Source: Vulgatibacter sp035565615 (GTDB lineage Bacteria; Myxococcota; Myxococcia; Myxococcales; Vulgatibacteraceae). Taken from it: a stretch of DNA of 30,949 bases. The translations under genes and the position numbers were made by a program. The notes beneath the pieces are model-generated. The model saw nothing but the letters and a program-made list of their open reading frames with translations, was not told the origin of the DNA and ran no database searches. The stretch is from positions 1-30,949 of the forward strand of contig DATMSB010000021.1 of assembly GCA_035565615.1 (NCBI GenBank), given 5' to 3'. Below are positions 1-9,061 of the stretch, piece after piece. Every line of letters begins with the position of its first letter. Position 1 is the stretch's first letter.

Positions 1-1
1 G

Positions 2-460
2 ATCGCGCCCATCCCTCCCTTGCGCGAGCGCCGGGAGGACGTGCCGCTCCTGGTGGATCGCTTCCTCGACGGCGCCAGCCGCTGGGACGACCTGCCGGCC
101 CAGGCGCGGGAGCGTCTGTCCAACCACACCTGGCCCGGCAACATCCGGGAGCTCCGCAACGCGGTGGAGCGGGCGAGCGCCACCGACGACTACGGTTTCG
201 CCGGCCTCTCCACCTTCCCGGTGGAGAGCCTCGCGGACGGCCCTCGCCTCGAGGTGGATCTGCACCTGCCGTTCAAGCAGGCGAAGGAGTCGCTCATCGA
301 GCGCTTCGAGAAGGCCTACCTGCGCCAGCTCCTTTCCCTCCACGAGGGGAACATGGCCCGGGCGGCGCGGGCTGCCGACATCGATCGCAAGTACCTCTAC
401 ACGCTGCTGAAGAAGTTCGGCCTGGCCCCCGGCGAGCTCCCCCCCGAGGAGGAGGGCTGA
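2..460 (+). CDS. sigma-54-dependent transcriptional activator, C-terminal part (gene starts before the window)
   Basis: The reading frame is open from the first bases and ends with TGA at 458-460, so about 152 residues of the C-terminus are visible. The segment opens with IAPIPPLRERREDVPLL, typical of the end of the AAA+ sigma-54-interaction domain. It continues with the WPGNIREL motif of the AAA+ lid and then an acidic linker. The last ~50 residues form a Fis-type helix-turn-helix (NMARAARAADIDRKYLYTLLKKFG). Proteins of this family bind upstream enhancers and use ATP to open sigma-54 promoters. The sensory N-terminus (receiver, FHA, GAF or other) lies outside the window, so the signal is unknown. 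The cytochrome gene follows after about 30 bases on the same strand. I saw no clear -24/-12 promoter in front of it, so regulation of that gene is only suggested by position. Confidence 0.9.
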   Translation: MAPIPPLRERREDVPLLVDRFLDGASRWDDLPAQARERLSNHTWPGNIRELRNAVERASATDDYGFAGLSTFPVESLADGPRLEVDLHLPFKQAKESLIERFEKAYLRQLLSLHEGNMARAARAADIDRKYLYTLLKKFGLAPGELPPEEEG

Positions 461-490
461 CGGCCGGGGCCCTGCCCGATGGGAGTTCCC

Positions 491-2752
491 GTGAAACGCT
501 GGATTCTGGCGGCGGCGGTCGTCGCGCTCGGCGCCGCGATCGTCTGGATGGCCGCGCCTCTCTCCGAGGCGCGGATCGAAGCCACGCCCGCGAGGCTGCG
601 GGCGGTTGGCCCGCGGATGATCTCGAACGAGACCGACTACCCGGTGATGGTCTACGGCGAGGGCCTGCGGGAGGGGATGCGCCTGCGGCTGGGCGATCGC
701 GTGTTGGAGACCCGCTTCGTGGACGAGCGCCACCTCGGCGCCGTGATCCCCGCCGGCTGGGAGATCCCGTCCGCCCAGGCGATCGCGCGGCTGGAGGCGA
801 CGCTCGAGGGCGCCGAGGGGCAGGCGGAGCTCACCATCGTGAACGACGCCGCCTTCCGCACCCCCCTGGATCTGGCGGCGGGATCGCGCGCCGTGTACGT
901 GGCGTCCCGCACCACCGACGAGATCCTCGTCGTGGAGGGGGGGGAGGTCCGATCGATCCCCACCTGCGACGGGCCCCGATCCCTCGCGCTGCACGGGGAC
1001 GCCGCCGGAGAGGAGTGGCTGGCGGTGGTCTGCGAGCACGCCGGGGAGCTGCGCCTGATGAGCACCGCCGATCCCCAGCGGCAGCGATCGATCCCGGTGG
1101 GGCCGGCGCTGCGGGAGGTGGCGATCCACGGGGCGATCGCGTGGGTGACCGAGCAGCTCACGGACACCGCGGTCGCGGTGGATCTGGCGAGCGGCGCGAT
1201 CGTCGAGCGCGTGCGCAGCCCGGTGCATCCGGGGCCGCTCGCGACCCTGGGCGAGCTCCTCCTCGTCGGCAACCAGTCCTCCGAGGATCTCACCCTGGCG
1301 TGGCCGGGCGTGGCCGGCGGCGTTCGCCTCGCCAGGGCGGAGCGGCCCGCGCCGAAGCGCGTGGCGCCGGATCCCTCGACGCCGATCGTGGGCGGGCACA
1401 CCGAGCGGTTCACGCCCTGGGTCATGGGCGGGAAGCGGGTGCGGGCCATCGCCGCGAGCGATCGCCTCGGCGTCTTCTTCGTGACCAGCCTGGGGCCGAA
1501 CATCGGCCCCAACCCCGACCGCATGGAGATCACCATGAACGGAGGGGTGGGCGTGGTCGACACCGACGGCGCCTTCCTGCGCCACGTCCCCTTGCGCCGG
1601 GGCCTGCCCCAGGGCCTGGCCCTGGACGACGCGCGCGGCCTCCTCTACGTTGCCGATCTCTCCACCGGCCGGATCGAGATCCTCGACGCCCGCAAGCTCG
1701 CCGCCTCGGACGAGGAAGCGCGGGGCGCCTTCGTCGCCTCCCTGGACATCCCGCCGTCGGCCGACACGCCGCGCATCCGCCCGCCGGAGGACTTCGGGGT
1801 GGAGGGCCGCAGCGGCGAGTCGCTCCACAGCGGCCCCCACGCCCTCGCCCTCACCCGGGGCGGCGAGGAGCTGGTGGTGCTGGCGCGGTTCGCCGGGGCG
1901 GTGCAGCGGGTCGACGTCTCCGATCCGAAGGCCCCCCGCCTCGGCGAGAGGGTGGAGCTGGGCCGCTTCGTCGAGCAGCCCGCCCGGCGCCTGGGTGAAA
2001 TCGTCTATCACACCGATCTGGGCAACTCCCGGATGACCTGCGACGCCTGCCATCCCGGCGGGAGCACCGGCGGGATCCTCTTCACCAAGGGGACGCCGAT
2101 GCGCATCTACCGCTCGCCGACGATGCGGGCGGTCCGCGACTCGGCGCCGTACTTCACTCCCTCGATGCTCCCCACCCTGCGGAACATGGCGCGCGACGTC
2201 CTCGGCCGAAACCGCTTCTACAACCCGCGGCCCACGAAGACGGAGATCGCGGCGCTCGCGCACTTCACCGAGACGATCGTCCCGCTCCCCAACCCGTGGG
2301 TCGGCCCGGGCGGCGAGCTGCCCCGGCGCGTGGAGCTCCCCGACGGCGGCGTGGGCGACGCGGTGGCGGGCCTGCGCGTCTTCGAGGCGAGCGGCTGCGA
2401 GAGCTGCCACCCGCCCCCGCAGTTCACCACCGATCAGGACGAGGCCACCCGGGGCAGGCTCCACCACGCGGGCACGCCGCTGGCGCTGCCGCTACGCCCC
2501 TCGATGCAGGACATGGAGCTGGATCCCGGCTGGCCGCCGGTGTCGCTCGTGGGGGTGTGGAACACCTTCCCCCTCCTCTCCAGCGGCGCGGCGGGGCTCG
2601 AGGTCGAGGGCGACGCGGTGGTGCCCCAGCCCGGCATGGCGCTGCGACGGGTGCTGCAGTCGCCGCTGGCGGACGGCGTGGCTCACGAGGCCGCGGCCCG
2701 CCTCGATCCCAAGCAGCGCGACGATCTGATCGCGTACCTGCTCACCCTGTGA
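491..2752 (+). CDS. membrane-anchored beta-propeller / di-haem c-type cytochrome protein
   Basis: The protein has 753 residues from the GTG at 491, preceded by GGAG at 482-485 with 5-base spacing. An in-frame ATG at 479 would add four residues but has no ribosome site. Residues 1-25 form an N-terminal signal or anchor. A beta-rich domain of about 90 residues follows, then a propeller-like region with YVTN-type phrases (AVYVASRTTDEILVV, GLLYVADLSTGRIEILD). The last third carries two haem-binding CxxCH motifs, CDACH at about residue 517 and CESCH at about 636. The spacing and the text between them (RSPTMRAVRDSAPYF) resemble the di-haem peroxidase/MauG-like family. It probably acts in the periplasm in electron transfer or oxidation. 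The substrate cannot be read from the sequence. It precedes a dehydrogenase gene set, which suggests a shared electron-transfer role, but a 152-base gap separates them. Confidence 0.75.
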   Translation: MKRWILAAAVVALGAAIVWMAAPLSEARIEATPARLRAVGPRMISNETDYPVMVYGEGLREGMRLRLGDRVLETRFVDERHLGAVIPAGWEIPSAQAIARLEATLEGAEGQAELTIVNDAAFRTPLDLAAGSRAVYVASRTTDEILVVEGGEVRSIPTCDGPRSLALHGDAAGEEWLAVVCEHAGELRLMSTADPQRQRSIPVGPALREVAIHGAIAWVTEQLTDTAVAVDLASGAIVERVRSPVHPGPLATLGELLLVGNQSSEDLTLAWPGVAGGVRLARAERPAPKRVAPDPSTPIVGGHTERFTPWVMGGKRVRAIAASDRLGVFFVTSLGPNIGPNPDRMEITMNGGVGVVDTDGAFLRHVPLRRGLPQGLALDDARGLLYVADLSTGRIEILDARKLAASDEEARGAFVASLDIPPSADTPRIRPPEDFGVEGRSGESLHSGPHALALTRGGEELVVLARFAGAVQRVDVSDPKAPRLGERVELGRFVEQPARRLGEIVYHTDLGNSRMTCDACHPGGSTGGILFTKGTPMRIYRSPTMRAVRDSAPYFTPSMLPTLRNMARDVLGRNRFYNPRPTKTEIAALAHFTETIVPLPNPWVGPGGELPRRVELPDGGVGDAVAGLRVFEASGCESCHPPPQFTTDQDEATRGRLHHAGTPLALPLRPSMQDMELDPGWPPVSLVGVWNTFPLLSSGAAGLEVEGDAVVPQPGMALRRVLQSPLADGVAHEAAARLDPKQRDDLIAYLLTL

Positions 2753-2904
2753 TGGGCGCGGCTCGGCACGGCGTCCGGGCCGACGGGCGGGGGAGCGAAG
2801 GCGCCGGGCCGGCCCGCCGCGGATCGCGGGACGCGCGGAGAAGGCGCCGGGATCCTCGGCGAGCCGGCTTGCCCGCGGGCGGCGCCTGGGATCATCATGC
2901 GCGG

Positions 2905-3537
2905 ATGGCCCGCGTCCTCGTCCTCCTCGCGTCGCTCGCCGCGGCGTCTTCGTGCGCGAAGCAGGAGGCGGATGTCGATCCGCTCGAGGGCGTGCGCGTC
3001 CTCGACGCGGGCCTCGTCGCTTCGGCAGCTCCCGGCGGGGAGCGGTCGCCGATGCCGGGACCGGCGGAGGCGAGGGGCGCCCTCGTCTACGTGGAGCAGG
3101 GCTGCGTCGCCTGCCACGCGCCGCCCGGGATCGGCCGCCCCGCCTTCGCCCCGGATCACGCCGCGGTCGGCCACCAGGGCGCCGGCAGGCTGCGGGAGGT
3201 GATCCGGCATCCGGAGGGCTTCCACGCCGGCACGATCATGCCGGCGTACCACCTGGCCGAAGGCGACGAGCGCGATCTTCTCGCGTACCTCGCCTCGCGC
3301 AAGGGCGGCCCCCCGGCCGCGGCGCCGGCGGAGGCCGCGAGGCCTTGCGCGAGCTGCCACGCGGCCCGGGCCCCGGCGGATTTCGAGCACGGCTGCGCCT
3401 ACCTCGCCGCGCGGGCGGAGGAGCTGAGCTGCGCCCGCTGCCACGACCGCGTGCCGGAGGGCGATCGCTGCGACTTCGTCGAGGCGCATCGCGCGCTCTG
3501 CCCGGTCTGCCACGAGACGGCCGGAGGAGCGGGATGA
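2905..3537 (+). CDS. multihaem c-type cytochrome lipoprotein (four CxxCH motifs), probable electron-transfer subunit
   Basis: The product has 210 residues. The short signal MARVLVLLASLAAASSC ends in a lipobox with Cys17. Four haem motifs are visible: CVACH in a class-I-like cytochrome domain (about residues 60-130), then CASCH, CARCH and CPVCH crowded into the last ~60 residues. The first domain has a possible axial Met in GTIMPAYHL. The open frame extends far upstream, but only the ATG at 2905 gives a signal peptide. Its stop overlaps an ATG (ATGA at 3534-3537), and the next two genes encode a subunit-3-like protein and a GMC flavoprotein. In known FAD-dependent gluconate and glucose dehydrogenases such a cytochrome takes electrons from the flavoprotein, and I infer the same job here. 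Four motifs is one more than the usual triple-haem subunit. Confidence 0.8.
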   Translation: MARVLVLLASLAAASSCAKQEADVDPLEGVRVLDAGLVASAAPGGERSPMPGPAEARGALVYVEQGCVACHAPPGIGRPAFAPDHAAVGHQGAGRLREVIRHPEGFHAGTIMPAYHLAEGDERDLLAYLASRKGGPPAAAPAEAARPCASCHAARAPADFEHGCAYLAARAEELSCARCHDRVPEGDRCDFVEAHRALCPVCHETAGGAG

Positions 3538-3599
3538 GCCGGGGCGACGCGAGGGATGCGGCGGTGCACGGCCCGCCGGAGCGCGAGGAGGGAGGCGGC

Positions 3600-4217
3600 A
3601 TGGACCGCCGCGCGTTCCTCTCGCAGCTCGCCCTCCTGGGCGCGGCGGTGGCGTCGTTCCGCTGCGCCGAGCCCAAGTCGGCCGGCCTGGACCTGCGGCC
3701 GCCGCTGCCGCCGGAGGCGCCGGCGCCGTTCACCCCCGCCCAGCTCGCCACGCTCGCGGCGGCCTGCGAGCGGATCCTCCCCGGCGGCGAGGGGATCCCG
3801 GGCGCGGCGGACGCCGGCGTGATCGACTTCGCCGCCGCCGAGCTCCGCCGCCCCGAGCTGGGGGAGATCCGCAAGCGGATCGACGGCGGCCTCCTGGCCC
3901 TCGATCGCCGCGCCGCCCGGGCGTTCGGCGGGAAGCGCTTCGCCGACCTCGGTTCCGACGAGCAGGATCGGATCCTCCGGGAGACGCAGGTGGGATCCCT
4001 GCAGGGAGAGGAGTTCCTGCGGATCCTGATCTCCCTCACCCTCGAGGGCTTCCTGGGAGATCCCGCCTACGGCGGCAATCGCGGCGCCGTGGGCTGGAAG
4101 GTCACCGGCGCGGCGCCCACCTCCGAGCGCGGGCGCCTCGATTCGGCCCTCGAGGATCGCGCCGCGGCCCACGCCGAGGCGATCGGGCGGGCGAGCGCCG
4201 CGGAGGCATCGCGATGA
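3600..4217 (+). CDS. gluconate 2-dehydrogenase subunit 3 family protein with Tat signal
   Basis: The product has 205 residues from the ATG at 3600, which follows a strong GAGGAGGGAGG ribosome site at 3585-3595. An alternative ATG at 3534 overlaps the previous stop and would add 22 residues. The N-terminus DRRAFLSQLALLGAAVASF matches a twin-arginine export signal (RRxFL). The rest reads as a gluconate 2-dehydrogenase subunit 3-like domain: FTPAQLATLAAACERILP, then GAADAGVIDFAAAEL and a C-terminal FLGDPAYGGNRGAVGWK. In characterised complexes this small subunit folds with the flavoprotein in the cytoplasm and carries it through the Tat pore, because the flavoprotein has no signal of its own. 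The flavoprotein gene overlaps the end of this gene by four bases (ATGA), which fits tight co-production. Confidence 0.85.
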   Translation: MDRRAFLSQLALLGAAVASFRCAEPKSAGLDLRPPLPPEAPAPFTPAQLATLAAACERILPGGEGIPGAADAGVIDFAAAELRRPELGEIRKRIDGGLLALDRRAARAFGGKRFADLGSDEQDRILRETQVGSLQGEEFLRILISLTLEGFLGDPAYGGNRGAVGWKVTGAAPTSERGRLDSALEDRAAAHAEAIGRASAAEASR

Positions 4218-5875
4218 GGGGCGAGGTGGACGTCTGCGTGGTGGGATCCGGCGCCGGCGGCGGTGCGCTGGCCTGGTGGCTGGCGAAGGCGGGCGCGCGG
4301 GTGGTGGTGCTGGAGAAGGGCCCGTACCTGGACCTCGCCGACTTCGCCAAGCACGACGAGATCGCCGTCACCCGCGGGGGCATGTTCGTGCCCCCGCCCA
4401 CAATGGAGCCGCACCTCGTCCAGGATCGGCCCGACGGCCCCTTTCGCAGGACCGACGACGGCTGGATCGCCAACTGCGTCGGCGGCGGCACCGTGCACAT
4501 GAGCGGCTACTTCCTCCGCCTCCACCCCGACGACATGCGCCAGCGCAGCGTCTACGGCCAGGCGGAGGGGAGCAGCGTGGAGGACTGGCCGGTCTCGTAC
4601 CAGGAGCTCGAGCCCTGGTACGAGCGCGCGGAGATGCTCCTCGGCGTGAGCGGCGACGCCTCCCGCAACCCCTTCGAGCCGCCGCGGCTCAAGCCCTACC
4701 CGCTCCCGCCGCTGAAGAATCACCCGATCACCGATCGCCTGGACGAGGCAGCGGCACGGCTGGGCTGGCATCCCTACCCCACGCCGCGGGCGGTGCTCTC
4801 CCGGCCCTACGACGGCAGGCCCGCGTGCAACTACTGCGGACACTGCGGCAACTTCGGCTGCTGGAACGGATCCAAGGCGAGCGTGCTCGCCACCTTCGTC
4901 CCCAAGGCCCTCGCCACCGGCAGGTGCCGGATCGTCCCCAAGGCGATGGTGACGGAGGTGGTCGCCGGGGGCGACGGCAGGGTGAGGGGCGTGCGCTGGC
5001 TGGACGAGGGGGGCGCGCTCCACGAGCTGGAGGCGAGGGTGGTGGTGGTCTCCTGCTCCACCATCGAGTCCGCGCGCCTCCTCCTCAACTCCAGGTCGAA
5101 GCGGTTCCCACACGGACTCGCCAACGGCGAGGGGCAGGTGGGCCGCAACCTCTGCTTCTCGGCGAACGCGTCGGTGCTCGCGGAGCTCCACCGGGACGGC
5201 GGCGGCAAGGGGATCCCGGGCCTCATGGAGGGCCGCGGCGCCTGGCTGGGCCGCAGCCTTCAGGATTTCTACGTCACCCCCGGGGAGGCCATGCCGAAGG
5301 CGGGCACGCTGCGGTTCGACATCGTCCCCCCGAACCCGATCGCCAACGCGCAGATGGCGTCGATGAGCGTCGATCCGCCGCTGTGGGGCAGGGCGCTGCA
5401 GGCGGAGATGCAGCGGCGCTTCCACGAGTCGCGCACCATCGCGGCGGAGATCTTCGCGGAGTTCGTGCCGATGTCCTCCTCCTACGTGGACGTCGATCCG
5501 GACGTCCGCGACCGCTACGGCCTCCCCGTCGCCCGCATCCGGATCCGCCACCACCCGTACAACGTCCACGCCGCCGGCTTCCTCGCCGATCGCGCCGCCG
5601 ACCTCTTCCGCGAGATGGGCTGCGACAAGGTGTGGGTTCGCTCGCGCCTGGGCACCACCTGGGTGCTGCAGCACGGGGGGACCCGCTTCGGTGACGATCC
5701 CCGCAAGTCGGTGCTCGACCGCAACTGCCGCGCCCACGAGGTGCCGAACCTCTACGTGGTGGACGGCGGCTTCATGCCCACCTCCGGCTCGGTGCCCACC
5801 ACCCTCACCATCCAGGCCAACGCGCTCCGGGTCGCCGAGCACCTGGCGGAGCGCTTCCGCCGCCGGGACGTCTGA
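4214..5875 (+). CDS. GMC-family FAD-dependent oxidoreductase (sugar/alcohol dehydrogenase catalytic subunit)
   Basis: The product has 553 residues. The N-terminus DVCVVGSGAGGGALAWWLA is the FAD-binding Rossmann motif (GxGxxGG), followed by VVVLEKGPYL. GMC signatures are visible: NCVGGGTVHMSGY and, near the C-terminus, a His-containing QHGGTRFGDDP and LYVVDGGFMPTSGS. There is no signal peptide, as expected if it is exported with the Tat-bearing small subunit encoded just upstream. A four-cysteine cluster (C205, C208, C211, C216, in CNYCGHCGNFGC) resembles the region that binds an iron-sulphur cluster in bacterial FAD glucose dehydrogenases, but the spacing is its own. The usual second catalytic Asn of NPTLT is absent: the equivalent text reads VPTTLTIQANAL. 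The substrate is not predictable. A gluconate, glucose or other polyol dehydrogenase is the best family guess. Confidence 0.88.
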   Translation: MRGEVDVCVVGSGAGGGALAWWLAKAGARVVVLEKGPYLDLADFAKHDEIAVTRGGMFVPPPTMEPHLVQDRPDGPFRRTDDGWIANCVGGGTVHMSGYFLRLHPDDMRQRSVYGQAEGSSVEDWPVSYQELEPWYERAEMLLGVSGDASRNPFEPPRLKPYPLPPLKNHPITDRLDEAAARLGWHPYPTPRAVLSRPYDGRPACNYCGHCGNFGCWNGSKASVLATFVPKALATGRCRIVPKAMVTEVVAGGDGRVRGVRWLDEGGALHELEARVVVVSCSTIESARLLLNSRSKRFPHGLANGEGQVGRNLCFSANASVLAELHRDGGGKGIPGLMEGRGAWLGRSLQDFYVTPGEAMPKAGTLRFDIVPPNPIANAQMASMSVDPPLWGRALQAEMQRRFHESRTIAAEIFAEFVPMSSSYVDVDPDVRDRYGLPVARIRIRHHPYNVHAAGFLADRAADLFREMGCDKVWVRSRLGTTWVLQHGGTRFGDDPRKSVLDRNCRAHEVPNLYVVDGGFMPTSGSVPTTLTIQANALRVAEHLAERFRRRDV

Positions 5876-5933
5876 GGGCGCCGTCGGTCGGTCCGAGGTC
5901 ACTCGCCGGAAGGCGCGCCTCGACCCGGTCGCG

Positions 5934-5956
5934 AAAAGGAGGAGACTCCGCTCCTT
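5934..5956 (-). terminator. putative intrinsic terminator of the kinase gene
   Basis: The arms AAGGAG (5936-5941) and CTCCTT (5951-5956) form a 6-bp stem with a 9-base loop. On the minus strand the stem is followed by TTTT (complement of 5934-5937). It sits just past the kinase stop, between two convergent genes. The U tract is short, so efficiency is uncertain. Confidence 0.45.
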
Positions 5957-5960
5957 CGGC

Positions 5961-7361
5961 TCAGCGCAGGGTGACGACCACGGTCCGCGACGAGCCCGGC
6001 TCGAGGTGGACGTCGATCTCCCGGCGCAGGTCCAGCTCCTCGTGGGTGAAGACGAGCTGGTGGTCGCCGGCGGCGACCTCGAGATCCGCGATGGGCGTGC
6101 GCCCGGCGAGGAGGGTCCCGTCCAGCTCGACCTGGGCGCTGGGCCAGGAATGGAGCGAGACCAGGGCCGTCTCCCTGCGGACCTCGGAGGCGGCCGTCGC
6201 CGGCGAGGATCCGGGCAGGAGCGCGAACGCGGCGCCGCCGCCGATCGCGAGGGCGGCGGCCGCGCCCGCCGAGACCAGCGCGCGCTTGCGCCACCTGCCG
6301 CGGCGCTCCACCGCCGGCGCCTCCGCGGGGCCGGGGAGGGCCACGGTCGCCACGTCCTGCATCCGCACCGTGTGCTGATCCCGATCGTCGAAGCCGGCGG
6401 CGGCGAGCTGGCGCGCCACGTGATCCGCCCTCGCGGCGGGGCGGAGCTCGTCGACGAACGCCTCGCGCATCCACGCGGCGAGCTGGGGGGCGTCGGTCCC
6501 GGGGCCCAGGGCGTGGAGCAGCCGCGACAGCTCCTTGTGCATCTCGGCGGCGCCGGGGTGGCGGTCCTCGGGGCGGGGCGCGAGCGCCCGCATCGTCACG
6601 TCGTCGAACGCCGCGAGGGAGGGATCGATCGCCGAGGGAGGCTTCACGTTCCCCTCGCGCAGCCTGCCCAGCACCTGCTCGTCGCTGCCGCGGCCATGGG
6701 GCGGCTCGCCGACGAGGCTCTCGTAGAGGACGCAGCCGAGGGCGTAGAGATCGGTCCGGGCGTCGACGGGATCGCCGCGGAGCTGCTCCGGCGCCAGGTA
6801 GCTCGCCTTGCCCAGGAGCGGCGCGCCCTCGCGGCCGCCCTGCCAGCCGACCGCCCGGGAGATGCCGAAGTCGGTGAGCTTCACCGCGCCGTCGTAGGAG
6901 ACGAGGACGTTCTGGGGGGAGACGTCGAGGTGGACGACGCCCCGGTGCTCGCCGTCGGGGCCCTGAAAGCCGTGGGCGTACGCGAGGCCCTTGGCGACCT
7001 CCGCCGCCACGAAGAGCGCGAGCTCCCGCGGCAGATGCCCCCGCACCTCCGCCGCCCGGCGCAGGACCTGGGCGTAGTTCTGCCCGTGGACATGCTCCAT
7101 CGCGAGGAAGTACTGGCCGTCGACCTCGCCGAACTCGAAGACGCTGGTGACGTTGTCGTGGCTCAGGGGGAGCGCGATCCGCGCCTCGTCCACGAAGTGT
7201 CGGAGGAAGGAGGGATCCTCGGAGGCGCCGGCCCGGATGCGCTTGACCACGAGGATCTTCGCGGCGCCCCCCGGGGCGTCGAGCCGCGCGCGGAAGACCT
7301 CCGCCATCCCGCCGGCTCCGACACGCGCGAGGAGCTGGTAGCGACCGAACCTCTCCGACAT
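5961..7361 (-). CDS. Ser/Thr protein kinase, single membrane span, C-terminal PEGA domain
   Basis: The product has 466 residues from the ATG at 7361. The open frame continues upstream but has no kinase homology there. The kinase domain spans about residues 8-280: glycine loop VGAGGMAEVF (14-23), Lys40, Glu59, catalytic loop HLDVSPQN (His144-Asp146-Asn151), DFG at 164-166 and an APEQL activation-segment end. A basic patch (RGRWRKR) precedes a hydrophobic span (ALVSAGAAAALAIGGGAAFAL), and the last ~70 residues form a PEGA domain (ALVSLHSWPSAQVELDG). The layout predicts a cytoplasmic kinase with its PEGA domain in the periplasm. The Arg that usually precedes the catalytic Asp is Leu (HLD), making it a non-RD kinase. 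It is divergent from the TSP3 protein gene. A regulatory link is possible but not shown. Confidence 0.9.
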   Translation of the reverse strand: MSERFGRYQLLARVGAGGMAEVFRARLDAPGGAAKILVVKRIRAGASEDPSFLRHFVDEARIALPLSHDNVTSVFEFGEVDGQYFLAMEHVHGQNYAQVLRRAAEVRGHLPRELALFVAAEVAKGLAYAHGFQGPDGEHRGVVHLDVSPQNVLVSYDGAVKLTDFGISRAVGWQGGREGAPLLGKASYLAPEQLRGDPVDARTDLYALGCVLYESLVGEPPHGRGSDEQVLGRLREGNVKPPSAIDPSLAAFDDVTMRALAPRPEDRHPGAAEMHKELSRLLHALGPGTDAPQLAAWMREAFVDELRPAARADHVARQLAAAGFDDRDQHTVRMQDVATVALPGPAEAPAVERRGRWRKRALVSAGAAAALAIGGGAAFALLPGSSPATAASEVRRETALVSLHSWPSAQVELDGTLLAGRTPIADLEVAAGDHQLVFTHEELDLRREIDVHLEPGSSRTVVVTLR

Positions 7362-7470
7362 CGCCTCGCAGCCTAGCGGATGCCCCAGGGGCGATCCAGT
7401 TGCCGGCCGATCGCAGCCAAGCTTGCGGAAATCCCTGCCTTTTCCGCCCTCGGCGGGCGGCCGATCGGGC

Positions 7471-7490
7471 GTGTGGTCTCGAGGCCACAC
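7471..7490. promoter_or_regulatory. near-perfect palindrome, operator-like
   Basis: The sequence is GTGTGGTCTCGAGGCCACAC. The two halves are reverse complements apart from one T/G pair. Its core GTGGTCT..AG.CCAC is shared with the palindrome at 7556-7571, which suggests two copies of one protein-binding site. Confidence 0.4.
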
Positions 7491-7520
7491 CACGGGCAAG
7501 AGCCGATGATCACGAGGGGA

Positions 7521-7538
7521 ATCGGTCGATCGACCGAT
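7521..7538. promoter_or_regulatory. perfect 18-bp palindrome
   Basis: ATCGGTCGATCGACCGAT is identical to its reverse complement over 18 bases. Its sequence differs from the two flanking GTGGTCT-type sites. It may be a separate regulator site or a structural element. Confidence 0.4.
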
Positions 7539-7555
7539 GGCGCACGCCGTCCGGC

Positions 7556-7571
7556 GTGGTCTGCAGACCAC
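7556..7571. promoter_or_regulatory. perfect 16-bp palindrome, operator-like
   Basis: GTGGTCTGCAGACCAC is a perfect dyad and matches the core of the palindrome at 7471-7490. It lies about 47 bases upstream of the weak -35-like hexamer of the TSP3 gene. Confidence 0.4.
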
Positions 7572-7617
7572 AGCCGCCCCACCGAAGGGCCGTCGGAAAG
7601 CCGGGTATTTCGAGAAT

Positions 7618-7646
7618 TTGCGTTGGTCTGGACGCTGGCGTACTTC
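7618..7646 (+). promoter_or_regulatory. weak sigma-70-like promoter candidate for the TSP3 gene
   Basis: TTGCGT (7618-7623) and TACTTC (7641-7646) are separated by 17 bases. Each matches only half of the consensus, so this is a position-based guess. Transcription would start about 30 bases before the gene. Confidence 0.25.
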
Positions 7647-7685
7647 TGGCAAGGAAGCCCCAGTGACACGGACTGGAGGATCCAG

Positions 7686-8996
<1,311 letters not shown>

Positions 8997-9061
8997 TCTC
9001 GATTCCCGCGAGGGTCGGACCTTCGGACGCCCGCCGCGCGGGCGGGGATTGAACCCGAACC

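Larger units (their letters stand above)
7362..7685. other. 324-base divergent intergenic region with three palindromes
   Basis: No credible gene lies here. The region separates the minus-strand kinase from the plus-strand TSP3 protein. It contains three palindromes (7471-7490, 7521-7538, 7556-7571), an inverted repeat CACGCC-gtcc-GGCGTG at 7543-7558, and a weak promoter-like pair near 7618-7646. This density of dyad symmetry is not seen in the other short gaps of the window. Confidence 0.6.

Noticed and set aside
652..1563. Long open frame on the minus strand across the first cytochrome gene
   Set aside because: It is a shadow of the GC-rich plus-strand gene. Its translation has Arg/Ser/Pro-rich composition and no recognisable motif.
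2753..2904. GGGCCGGCCC palindrome (2806-2815) as a terminator after the cytochrome gene
   Set aside because: There is no T tract and the arms are short. It is likely a chance feature of a GC-rich spacer.
4067..5902. 611-codon minus-strand open frame opposite the GMC gene
   Set aside because: The plus-strand frame shows clear GMC motifs. The opposite frame is His/Arg/Glu-rich and repetitive, as mirror frames of GC-rich genes are.
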